Below are positions 33,624-40,681 of a stretch of DNA of 64,000 bases, in pieces. The notes under the pieces were generated by a model. That model searched no databases, was not told the origin of the DNA, and saw only the letters and a program-made list of their open reading frames with translations. Source of the DNA: Gracilimonas sp040117685 (GTDB taxonomy: Bacteria > Bacteroidota > Rhodothermia > Balneolales > Balneolaceae); assembly GCF_040117685.2 (NCBI RefSeq), contig NZ_JBEDYP020000012.1, positions 248,001 through 312,000 on the forward strand, written 5' to 3'. The translations under genes were made by a program, and so were the position numbers. Positions within the stretch are counted from its first letter, which is position 1. Each line of letters begins with the position of its first letter.

Positions 33624-34719
33624 TTACCCCCACACCTTTGCAGTTTCTGCATCGAAATATTTTACTTCTAATTTGTATCGTTTAGATCTCATACTCTTTA
33701 TTGCTTCTACTTTTTCTACCACTCGCTTATTAGCCGGGGAATTAATGTCACCGTAAATACCTACATAAAGGGCAGGACACTTTCCTTCACCAATCCGCCT
33801 TGAGATATGCTCATCATTTTCTGAGAAAGAATATCCATACGTAAAAAAAATTAGCATTTTTGACCATAGTATTAGATACAAAAGAGCGGTAGGCTTTATG
33901 CAAATAGGCCGAGTGAACAATCTTGTCTAACTTTTTATCGGTTGTTCCTTCTGAGACAAATAATGGAAAATATCCGTTTTCAATAGAGAATCGGGCCTGT
34001 TCAGTAAGAGCAACCCCTGACTCTTTCCATGTATATTTTCTTAAATCACTTCCCTCGTCGTACAAATGCAAAGCTCCGTGTAAGTAATGTATGTTCTGTT
34101 GATGCGATTGAGTCTCACCTTGCCAGGTCACGTCTGGTGCAAAAATTGCCTCTGAATAATCTTCTTCGAATCCCAGAAAATCGTGATTAAATCCATCATT
34201 AAATTTCAATTCAATTTTTCTTGGATCATCTTCTTCCTCTTCATGCATAAACGCCCAATAAAGAAGTAGATCATAATTTAAAGTATACACACTGCAACGA
34301 TTGCAGAGGTCATTGTTTAAAAAATGAGAAAGAAACCTCCGGCAGTGGCTGAATTCTTCATCTGTGATATCATTGGGTCTGGAGGGGTGATTATTTGCTA
34401 CAGTATCTACTAAAAGATGCTTAAGGGCTAATACGTCTTCATTTAGCTGATCTACTACATTCTGAGATCCCCCATAAATAGGCGAAATTTGTGCAGCTCT
34501 TTCCAATGCATTGATCACGACCTCAAAGTCATGCGTATTAAGTTCTTTAAACACTTCTTCTACATGACTGCAGGTTGAAAAATCGGCCTGATTATAAAGG
34601 GTATTGTAATTGAATATATCCGGGCGACAGGCAATACTAAAGCCATTCCCTAGAATAAGGTGTCGCTTCTCGCCATTTGTTTCTTCAATGGCCTGATCGA
34701 ATGATATGAGCTTACTCAT
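33624..34719 (-). pseudogene. SIR2-like (DUF4917) gene split by a one-base frameshift in a T8 run
   Basis: Probable NAD-binding SIR2-superfamily protein. In frame one (34719 to 33814): LILGNGFSIAC (nucleotide loop), YTLNYDLLLYWAF and IHYLHGALHLY, the usual GxGxS, TxNYD and LHG marks. The last mark, TYGYSFSENDEH, and the remaining C-terminus lie in another frame (to 33624). The frames meet at eight T's on the coding strand (plus-strand A8 at 33843-33850); with seven T's the gene would be a 364-residue protein. The ATG overlaps the stop of hsdS. Possible readings are a true inactivation, phase variation, polymerase slippage that restores the frame, or a sequencing error. Confidence 0.8.
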
Positions 34720-35978
34720 GCTACCTCCAGATTGTTAACCCTCACTTTTCCAGTAAGTAGTTTCTGCATCAAGCCTTGCTTCTGCTTTTGATACTTTTTT
34801 TTCTTCTTAGAAAGCAGACTTATTTCTTTATCCACCTTGCTAAGTAATTCAGCTATGTTGGATTGCTCTTCCTGAGACCTTGGTATTCGAATTTCTTTTT
34901 TAAGAAAATCTTTCAAGTTGAAAGTCATTTTCTCTATATGAACTCCATAACTTGAAATGTAGCTTAGATGATAAAAGTAGGGTAGCTGTGAAATGTAGTC
35001 AAAGAAAGTCATATCTAATTCCACATCTTTCTTCTTTACTAATGTGTGATAGGAGTTCGATACATAAAGGTCTTCAAATTCAGGGGTTACTACCGCTGAT
35101 GCCCCATGAACTATCTGCATGCGCGAAATAAGAAAATCACCAGTTTTTACTTTCTTTAGCTTCTTCGTTTTTATCTCACGACCGTAAAGATTCTCTCGGT
35201 GAAATATTCCACCAGACCGCCTCCTTACACTTATTAGCTCATATAATTTGTCATCATCCCACTCATCCATTCTTTTGACTTCTTTAAACAAGGATCCCAA
35301 CTTCACCTCAACCCAATCTTCGCCTTCAAACTCTGGAAAGCGAACCTTGCCGGAAAGCAGCCGCTGCATAAGGCCTTTCTTATGCCGCTTCTTGGCTTGG
35401 ATGAGCTTTTCAGTTTTGGTGATGGCTTCATCCCAGTTCTCAACTATATCGACGATCTTATTCTGTATTACTTTTGGAGGAAATGTAATAGGGAGCTTCA
35501 AAAAATCCTTTTGTGTAATATTTTTCATCGATCCACTAGTGCCCGTAGCAATACTTTTTAAATTATGACGCACCTCCGGAGATGTAAGCTTATAACTAAG
35601 CCACTTCATGTTAACTTTATCATGATTAATTCCTTCAGTAATCCAAATCCTATCTGGCAAAAATAAGTTGGGGTAATCTTTCTCTACGTAGGCAATTTCT
35701 CCGACTAGATCTGGAGTATTCATTCTACTTATTAATATTGAGCCGGCAATAGGGTTCTTTTTTGCTCTTTCTCTCTCTTCGTCATCTATAATGACCTTGT
35801 TCTCTTTTGAGATAAATCTTCCTTTGTTTAGTGAGCTTGTTTTCAAGACAGCAATTTCGTCTTTATTGGCTGGTCGATCCCCTGAATTCACGCTAATTCC
35901 TGCGGATAGATTATCAATCACAGAGTTCAATTTTTCTTCTGACCACTTTTCTGGAGCACTAAACCTTAAATCTTTCAT
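34716..35978 (-). CDS. hsdS: type I restriction specificity subunit, two target-recognition domains
   Basis: DNA-recognition subunit of the type I system. Length 420 fits two target-recognition domains (about residues 1-180 and 215-390) separated by helical spacers. The spacer repeats are visible: KRHKKGLMQRLLSGKVRFPEF after the first domain and KKYQKQKQGLMQKLLTGKVRV at the C-terminus. It starts three bases after the hsdM stop and overlaps the SIR2-like start by four bases (ATGA). The recognition sequence cannot be read from the protein. Confidence 0.93.
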   Translation of the reverse strand: MKDLRFSAPEKWSEEKLNSVIDNLSAGISVNSGDRPANKDEIAVLKTSSLNKGRFISKENKVIIDDEERERAKKNPIAGSILISRMNTPDLVGEIAYVEKDYPNLFLPDRIWITEGINHDKVNMKWLSYKLTSPEVRHNLKSIATGTSGSMKNITQKDFLKLPITFPPKVIQNKIVDIVENWDEAITKTEKLIQAKKRHKKGLMQRLLSGKVRFPEFEGEDWVEVKLGSLFKEVKRMDEWDDDKLYELISVRRRSGGIFHRENLYGREIKTKKLKKVKTGDFLISRMQIVHGASAVVTPEFEDLYVSNSYHTLVKKKDVELDMTFFDYISQLPYFYHLSYISSYGVHIEKMTFNLKDFLKKEIRIPRSQEEQSNIAELLSKVDKEISLLSKKKKKYQKQKQGLMQKLLTGKVRVNNLEVA

Positions 35979-35981
35979 AGA

Positions 35982-37484
35982 CTAAATATTGAGTTCTTTT
36001 AAAAGTTCGGTCATTTCAGATTTTACGTCATCCAGCTCAGCTTCAAGTTCCCTGATCTCCTTTTGGGTTTTATTAATATCAACTTCAGCTTCCGGCTCAA
36101 AAGTATCAACATACCTTGGAATGTTCAGATTGTAATCATTCTCTTTGATTTCAGCGGGTAAAGCGACATAGGAAAACTTATCTTTTTCCTCCCAGGCTTC
36201 ATAAGCAGAAACAATCTTTTCAATATCCTCTTTTCTGAGTTTATTCTGCCGGGTTCCTTTCTCAAAGTGATCCTCTCCGCTGGCATCAATAAAAAGCACA
36301 TTTTCCTTTTCCTTGGCTTTGTTAAAGATCAGGATGGCTGCGGGGATGCCCGTTCCAAAGAACAGGTTCTCTGGCAAACCAATCACTGCTTCCAGCAAAT
36401 TCTCTTTAATCAGCGCTTCCCGAATCCGGCCTTCCGCTCCGCTTCGAAACAACACGCCATGAGGTACAATCACCCCGACCTTCCCTTTCTTGTCTTTTGC
36501 CGTTTCAATCATGTGCTGAATAAATGCATAGTCAGCACGACTCTTTGGGGGAATACCACGATGATAGCGATTATAAGGATCATCCTTAGCATCTTCTTTG
36601 CCCCACTTATCCAGGCTGAAGGGAGGGTTGGCCACGACAATATCAAACTTCATGAGTTGGTCATCTTCGACCAGATCGGGACTATTCAGCGTGTCACACC
36701 AACGAATGTCAGCTGCATCCATGCCATGCAGAAACATATTCATTTTTGCCAGTGCCCAAGTGCTCCCGTTACTTTCCTGTCCATAAATTCGAAAGTTTTT
36801 CCCTTCCACCTCTTCGGCAACGGTGATAGCTAGTGATCCTGAACCAATGGCCGGGTCACAAATACGATCCCCAGCTTTTGGTTTAAGTAATTTGGCCAAA
36901 AGAGTAGAGACTTCATTTGGGGTATAAAATTCTCCTCCTTTTTTACCGGCATCCGAAGCAAAACGCTCAATCAGATACATATAGCCATTCCCAATAATAT
37001 CTTCCGTTCCAATCACAGAAGGACGGAAGTTTAACTCCTTTTTATCGAAGTCATTGATCAGGTTTTTGAGTCGCCGGTTACGGTCTTTAGTTTTGCCAAG
37101 ATTGCTCTCCGAATTAAAATCGACATTTCGGAATACCCCTTCCAATTTCTCGTAATTCGCCTCTTCAATTTTTTCCAATGCTTTGTTGATCTTGTCCCCA
37201 AGCTGCTCATCATTCTGATTGGCTACCAGATAATCAAATGAACATTTATCAGGCAATACAAAACGTTCTCGCTTCATACGGCGACGGATCAGCTCTTCGT
37301 CATCACCGTACTCTTCCTTGTATTGCTCGTAATGATCTTTCCATACATCACTCAGGTATTTCAGGAACAGAAATACCAAGATGTAGTTTTTATACTCTGA
37401 TGGATCTACTACACCTCGAAAGGTGTCGCAGGCCGACCAAAGGGCGTTGTTAATTTCTTGTTGAGATGGTTTGTAGTTTGACAT
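35982..37484 (-). CDS. hsdM: type I DNA methyltransferase subunit (HsdM)
   Basis: N6-adenine methyltransferase subunit of the type I system; modifies host DNA and is the core of the restriction complex. The N-terminal helical HsdM_N domain covers about residues 1-150. The SAM-binding motif is ICDPAIGSGSLAI and the catalytic motif is VVANPPFSL (N-P-P-F). Length 500 is typical, with a C-terminal coiled tail for HsdS contacts. It is followed at once by hsdS and preceded by a half-length specificity gene after a 71-base gap. Confidence 0.95.
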   Translation of the reverse strand: MSNYKPSQQEINNALWSACDTFRGVVDPSEYKNYILVFLFLKYLSDVWKDHYEQYKEEYGDDEELIRRRMKRERFVLPDKCSFDYLVANQNDEQLGDKINKALEKIEEANYEKLEGVFRNVDFNSESNLGKTKDRNRRLKNLINDFDKKELNFRPSVIGTEDIIGNGYMYLIERFASDAGKKGGEFYTPNEVSTLLAKLLKPKAGDRICDPAIGSGSLAITVAEEVEGKNFRIYGQESNGSTWALAKMNMFLHGMDAADIRWCDTLNSPDLVEDDQLMKFDIVVANPPFSLDKWGKEDAKDDPYNRYHRGIPPKSRADYAFIQHMIETAKDKKGKVGVIVPHGVLFRSGAEGRIREALIKENLLEAVIGLPENLFFGTGIPAAILIFNKAKEKENVLFIDASGEDHFEKGTRQNKLRKEDIEKIVSAYEAWEEKDKFSYVALPAEIKENDYNLNIPRYVDTFEPEAEVDINKTQKEIRELEAELDDVKSEMTELLKELNI

Positions 37485-37555
37485 GTAATTGCGGTCTATT
37501 GTCTTGGTTTATAATTTCAACTGCAGAGTGGATGTCTGCTTTCGCACCCATCTGT

Positions 37556-38137
37556 TTAATTCTTTTCCAGTTTGTCAATTTGTTGCTGAAGGATCTCGTC
37601 TACGAGTTGCTCCTTTTTTGCTGCAATCTCTTTGTGGAGATAAATTTCTCTTCTTTTTAGGGCATCAATATTAGCAATCCTTTGTTGTTCATCCAGGGTG
37701 GGTAACACAACTTCCAACGCTTCCAGGGCTTTAATGGAAAGGTTGGGAACATTGGTTCCTGCGGCCATTTCTTTGAAGAAGTATTGTGCTCGCTTTGAAT
37801 TCAGAAACCAGGCTAAGTATTCCGGAAGAATACTTTTCAAGTCAGGCTTCATCACTAAAAAGCTATTGATTGTTACTACTTTCCCAAGGTTGTCAGGTAT
37901 CACAAAGGCATCTATGTTATATCCCTTGCTGATCATAATTACGTCACCAGCTTTTAGAAAATACCGGTCGTTTCTTGGGTCAAAATCACTGAGGGTTTGA
38001 AGTTTGTTTACTAATATCCCCTCGTATTTATCCACGTCGCTCATCTGTATGACTTTAGTATCTCCAGAAGGGTCGTGTTTGATCTTAGTTCGAAACGAAT
38101 ACCCAGTCGATATTTCAGCTATTTCTCTAAGTTTCAT
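37556..38137 (-). CDS. half-length type I specificity subunit (single TRD)
   Basis: A 193-residue HsdS-like protein with one target-recognition domain (residues 1-150, starting MKLREIAEISTGYSF) and one C-terminal helical spacer (LPTLDEQQRIANIDALKRREIYLHKEIAAKKEQLVDEIL). Half-size S subunits can act as dimers or swap with a full S subunit to change specificity. It is the first gene of the long minus-strand operon. It could also be a leftover of a recombined specificity gene, but it has an intact start, stop and spacer. Confidence 0.85.
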   Translation of the reverse strand: MKLREIAEISTGYSFRTKIKHDPSGDTKVIQMSDVDKYEGILVNKLQTLSDFDPRNDRYFLKAGDVIMISKGYNIDAFVIPDNLGKVVTINSFLVMKPDLKSILPEYLAWFLNSKRAQYFFKEMAAGTNVPNLSIKALEALEVVLPTLDEQQRIANIDALKRREIYLHKEIAAKKEQLVDEILQQQIDKLEKN

Positions 38138-38204
38138 GTAGATTTTATGCAGTAAAGAGTTTCTGCACTTAATATAGTTGAGAAATTAAATTTACGCAAG
38201 TTTA

Positions 38205-38236
38205 TTTGCGGTAAACATTTACTGCGCTTATATTTG
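38205..38236 (+). promoter_or_regulatory. promoter of the 107-residue gene with an operator-like dyad in its spacer
   Basis: TTTG (38205-38208), a 20-base spacer and TATATTTG (38229-38236) form a near-consensus Bacteroidota promoter. The spacer is filled by the dyad GCGGTAAA-CA-TTTACTGC (38208-38225, one mismatch). A further CAGTAA half-site is at 38150-38155. The half-site is shared with the integrase upstream region, which suggests one island-encoded repressor. Confidence 0.5.
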
Positions 38237-38286
38237 ATTGGCTATAAACTACATAAAATCAATAATTAAACTATATAAAATAACCC

Positions 38287-38610
38287 ATGAGTTCTATCAA
38301 GGCTGAAATTCAATATCCTAAAAACTTCAATACTTATAGAATACATGCACTAAGTGGCCAGTTAAGCATAACCAGGGTTTCTTCCCATGAGGAAAAGGGA
38401 AATGAATTATATCTCTTAGAAGTAGATGACTTAGAGAATCAAAAAGATGAAGGAAAAAAGCTTAGGATAGAGGTTAGAAGAGAATTGATGGAAGAGATGG
38501 TCAATGTAATAACAGAACTATTTGAAGTGGAACCGGAAAGTCATTTTAAAACATCAGATGGTAAGACCTTTTATTTTCATAAACCCGAAACTAAGCAGAT
38601 CGAGCTTTAA
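38287..38610 (+). CDS. small island protein, divergent from the restriction operon
   Basis: A 107-residue soluble protein with beta-rich N-terminal half and a central amphipathic helix (IEVRRELMEEMVNVITELFEV). No family is recognised. It is the rightmost gene of the island and is transcribed away from the hsd operon. Its promoter carries a dyad in the spacer, so it is probably repressed under some condition. Possible roles are a controller-type regulator of the restriction operon or an antitoxin-like accessory, but the protein has no clear HTH. Confidence 0.6.
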   Translation: MSSIKAEIQYPKNFNTYRIHALSGQLSITRVSSHEEKGNELYLLEVDDLENQKDEGKKLRIEVRRELMEEMVNVITELFEVEPESHFKTSDGKTFYFHKPETKQIEL

Positions 38611-38774
38611 TAGGCCAATAAATTGTACCCTAATTTGTACCCTCAAAATAGAGTGCGGATTGGATGGAGATCTGGTTACAAAAATTGGACTGTGGAAGAA
38701 AAGCTCGAAATAAGCAAAATAGGGCAGGAAAAAGAAAATGTTTGCCATATGTTGGTCAAGGTAAAAACAAAAGA

Positions 38775-38810
38775 GACCGTTAAGTATTGAAAATATATAA
38801 CTTAACGGTC
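38775..38810 (-). terminator. island-supplied replacement terminator for tRNA-Arg
   Basis: Perfect 10-bp stem GACCGTTAAG/CTTAACGGTC; on the minus strand it is followed by CTCTTTTGTTTTT. It lies seven bases inside the island, directly downstream of the tRNA-Arg 3' end, and takes the place of the chromosomal terminator now stranded at 16885-16918. Confidence 0.78.
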
Positions 38811-38816
38811 CTTAAT

Positions 38817-38831
38817 AAGTACGCCCGGAAG
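38817..38831. repeat. right attachment-site repeat in tRNA-Arg
   Basis: AAGTACGCCCGGAAG, identical to 16919-16933. Here it is continuous with the rest of tRNA-Arg, so the tRNA remains whole after integration. Upstream of it, two copies of TTGTACCC (around 38626 and 38639) could be arm-type integrase sites. Confidence 0.82.
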
Positions 38832-38893
38832 GATTCGAACCCTCAGCCTTCTGATCCGAAGTCAGACGCTCTATCCGGTTGAGCTACGGGCGC
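38820..38893 (-). tRNA. tRNA-Arg (anticodon UCG)
   Basis: Complete cloverleaf on the minus strand: acceptor GCGCCCG with CGGGCGT (first pair G-U), D arm with AGCTCAACCGGATAGAGC, anticodon stem TCTGA/TCAGA with loop CTTCGGA giving anticodon TCG, T arm GAGGG-TTCGAAT-CCTTC, discriminator A. CCA is not encoded. The anticodon UCG reads CGA-type arginine codons. Its 3' end serves as the island's integration site. Confidence 0.95.
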
Positions 38894-38956
38894 ATTTGAA
38901 CACCGAACAAAGAACACTGGAGGGTGAACATTGAACGATTGTTTTTAAAAGGGCAA

Positions 38957-38964
38957 CAAATATA
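38957..38964 (-). promoter_or_regulatory. candidate -7 element (TATATTTG) of tRNA-Arg
   Basis: On the minus strand TATATTTG, an exact TAnnTTTG match, lies about 64 bases upstream of the tRNA 5' end. The -33 TTG is not found at the exact spacing. Confidence 0.42.
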
Positions 38965-39008
38965 AGAAGAGTAGGGCTCAGAAACAGCAAAAATCAGGTC
39001 TGAATTTA

Positions 39009-40010
39009 TTAAAGAATCAGCATGGCATCGCCGAAGGAATAAAAGCGGTAATTCTCTTCAATAGCATGGTCATATACCCGCTTCATTTCACCATATCCCA
39101 TGAATGCAGCTACCAGCATAAGTAAGGTGCTTTTGGGAAGGTGGAAATTTGTAATGAGAGCGTCTACGGCTTTAAAGGAGTAGCCAGGAGTAATAAAGAT
39201 ATCGGTTTCTCTGCTCCCGGGTGTGAAGGTTCGGTCTATTGTGGAAGCTGTTTCCAGCACTCGTATACTGGTGGTGCCCACGGCCGTAATATGTGTTGCC
39301 GAATTCAACTCTTTGCATGTGGATTCGGGAAGCTGAAACCACTCGCTGTGCATATTATGTTCGTCCAGATCTTCTGTTTTTACCGGGGCAAATGTACCCA
39401 GCCCCACATGCAAAGTGACTTCCGTTCTCTTTATCCCTCTATCTTTCAGTTTATCCAGCAGCTCATCCGTAAAATGGAGTCCGGCCGTTGGGGCGGCTTT
39501 ACTTCCCAAATCTTTAGCATACACGGTTTGATACTCGTCTGATAAAGACTCGTCCTGCTCGATGTAAGGAGGGAAGGGGGTGTGTTTGTAGGGTTCCAGC
39601 TTTGGGTCGTCCATATCACAAGACAATACCAGGGTGCGAAGCCCGTCTTCTGCAATATTGACCACTTTCGCTTTAATGCCCGGGGCCAACTGAAGCTCTT
39701 TTCCGGCTTTAAACTTTTTGCCGGGCCTTACCATCGCCTCAATCGTGTTGTTATTGTTGACGGAGGTTACAAACAATTCTTTTTTTCCGTTGTCAAAAAG
39801 CAGTCGGCATTTTTCAACTTTGCTATTGTTGACCACCATGGTAGTATCGTCCGGCAGGTAATCGCCGATATTGTAGAAATAATCATCGGTGATGGTTTTG
39901 TCTTCCCGGTTATAAACCAGTAAGCGGGCATGGTCTCTGGGTTGAGCCGGGGACTGGGCGATGAGTTTTTCAGGAAGATGGTAGTCGAAATCAGAAAGGG
40001 TAAACTTCAT
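39009..40010 (-). CDS. queA: S-adenosylmethionine:tRNA ribosyltransferase-isomerase
   Basis: Makes epoxyqueuosine in tRNA by transferring and rearranging the ribosyl part of SAM onto the preQ1 base. Length about 333 is typical. Family marks are FDYHLPEKLIAQSPAQPRDHARLLV at the start, GSKAAPTAGLHFT and HVGLGTFAPV in the middle and TNFHLPKSTLLMLVAAF near the C-terminus. The ATG at 40010 (MKFTL) is preferred over one two codons earlier. It is the last gene of the xseB-dxs-lipoprotein-queA operon, 15 bases after the lipoprotein gene. The right end of the island lies downstream. Confidence 0.95.
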   Translation of the reverse strand: MKFTLSDFDYHLPEKLIAQSPAQPRDHARLLVYNREDKTITDDYFYNIGDYLPDDTTMVVNNSKVEKCRLLFDNGKKELFVTSVNNNNTIEAMVRPGKKFKAGKELQLAPGIKAKVVNIAEDGLRTLVLSCDMDDPKLEPYKHTPFPPYIEQDESLSDEYQTVYAKDLGSKAAPTAGLHFTDELLDKLKDRGIKRTEVTLHVGLGTFAPVKTEDLDEHNMHSEWFQLPESTCKELNSATHITAVGTTSIRVLETASTIDRTFTPGSRETDIFITPGYSFKAVDALITNFHLPKSTLLMLVAAFMGYGEMKRVYDHAIEENYRFYSFGDAMLIL

Positions 40011-40025
40011 GCCCAAAAAATCAGG

Positions 40026-40679
40026 TTAATCAACGATAATCTCAAAGAAATTATCCTGGTTGGGCTTGTACTTCACCCCGCTTATAACCTGTATAGTGCT
40101 GTCTTTCACAACATAAATTTTCAGACTATCGGTGATTTCGAAGCTCCCTGTCTGTGAGGTGAACGACTTTCCCAAAGCAAGGTAATCGGGATTTAGAGCA
40201 AACTTGCCGTTGGCATTGGTACGTGTAAAAGGAAAAGAACCCGGAAGAGCACTATCGGGCTTGTTCACCAGAAAAAGGCTTGTTGTCAGCAGATCCTGAT
40301 TAGACCGGACTTCATAGCCGAGAATCCCATTGGTGAGTAGAGAATCGGGAACCTGAATCGCGTGTTCTCCGGCAGCCAGTGTATCTTCAAAAAACGTATT
40401 GTACACACTGTCAGAGCCATGCCGGAATAGTGACAATGAGTACAGGGCTTCAACCTGTACACTGAAATTAACCATGTAATTGGGAGCTGCAGGTTGTTGT
40501 GAAAAGCCGCCCGGATCAAATTTGTTCCGGATATGTATGTCAGCATTAGCAACTGCCTCACCATTTTCCAATACCACACCTTCTGCTTCCCGGTAAACCG
40601 GCGTGCTGTCATTATTAAAAAAACAGCCTGTAAATGTTAATGATATAATAATTAAAAGTAGCGTGGATGTATATCTCAA
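40026..40679 (-). CDS. lipoprotein, unknown function
   Basis: A 217-residue predicted lipoprotein with a signal peptide ending LTFTGC (Cys19). The mature part has two probable beta-sandwich units: a CarboxypepD_reg-like segment near the start (EAEGVVLENGEAVANADIHIRN) and a repeat of similar character. It starts two bases after the dxs stop and ends 15 bases before queA, so it is cotranscribed with both, although its role has no evident link to isoprenoid or tRNA modification. Not recognised further. Confidence 0.66.
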   Translation of the reverse strand: MRYTSTLLLIIISLTFTGCFFNNDSTPVYREAEGVVLENGEAVANADIHIRNKFDPGGFSQQPAAPNYMVNFSVQVEALYSLSLFRHGSDSVYNTFFEDTLAAGEHAIQVPDSLLTNGILGYEVRSNQDLLTTSLFLVNKPDSALPGSFPFTRTNANGKFALNPDYLALGKSFTSQTGSFEITDSLKIYVVKDSTIQVISGVKYKPNQDNFFEIIVD

Positions 40680-40681
40680 AA

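Larger units (their letters stand above)
16919..38831. mobile_element. 21.9-kb genomic island integrated in tRNA-Arg(UCG), P4-like replication genes, defence cargo
   Basis: Bounded by identical 15-bp direct repeats, the right one lying in the 3' end of an intact tRNA-Arg. It contains a tyrosine integrase (22333), an excisionase-like HTH protein (24600), a PrimPol/SF3 helicase (24891), an AbiE toxin-antitoxin pair, a DUF433/PIN-like pair and a nine-gene operon combining a type I restriction-modification system with a SIR2-like gene, a SLATT protein and a CD-NTase. There are no capsid, tail, conjugation or relaxase genes, so it is a satellite-like or mobilised integrative element rather than a prophage or full ICE. 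The integrase is central, not at an end. Confidence 0.85.

Noticed and set aside
33624..33920. Separate 98-residue gene on the minus strand
   Set aside because: Its residues from about position 22 onward continue the SIR2-like protein in another frame; it is the C-terminal part of the frameshifted gene, not an independent gene.
38522..38760. Short open frames at the right end of the island
   Set aside because: They overlap the end of the 107-residue gene or the attachment region and have no start signal or recognisable protein; the region is treated as non-coding.
16934..38816. Prophage
   Set aside because: No capsid, portal, terminase, tail or lysis genes were found; the replication genes and integrase alone fit a satellite-like or mobilisable island.
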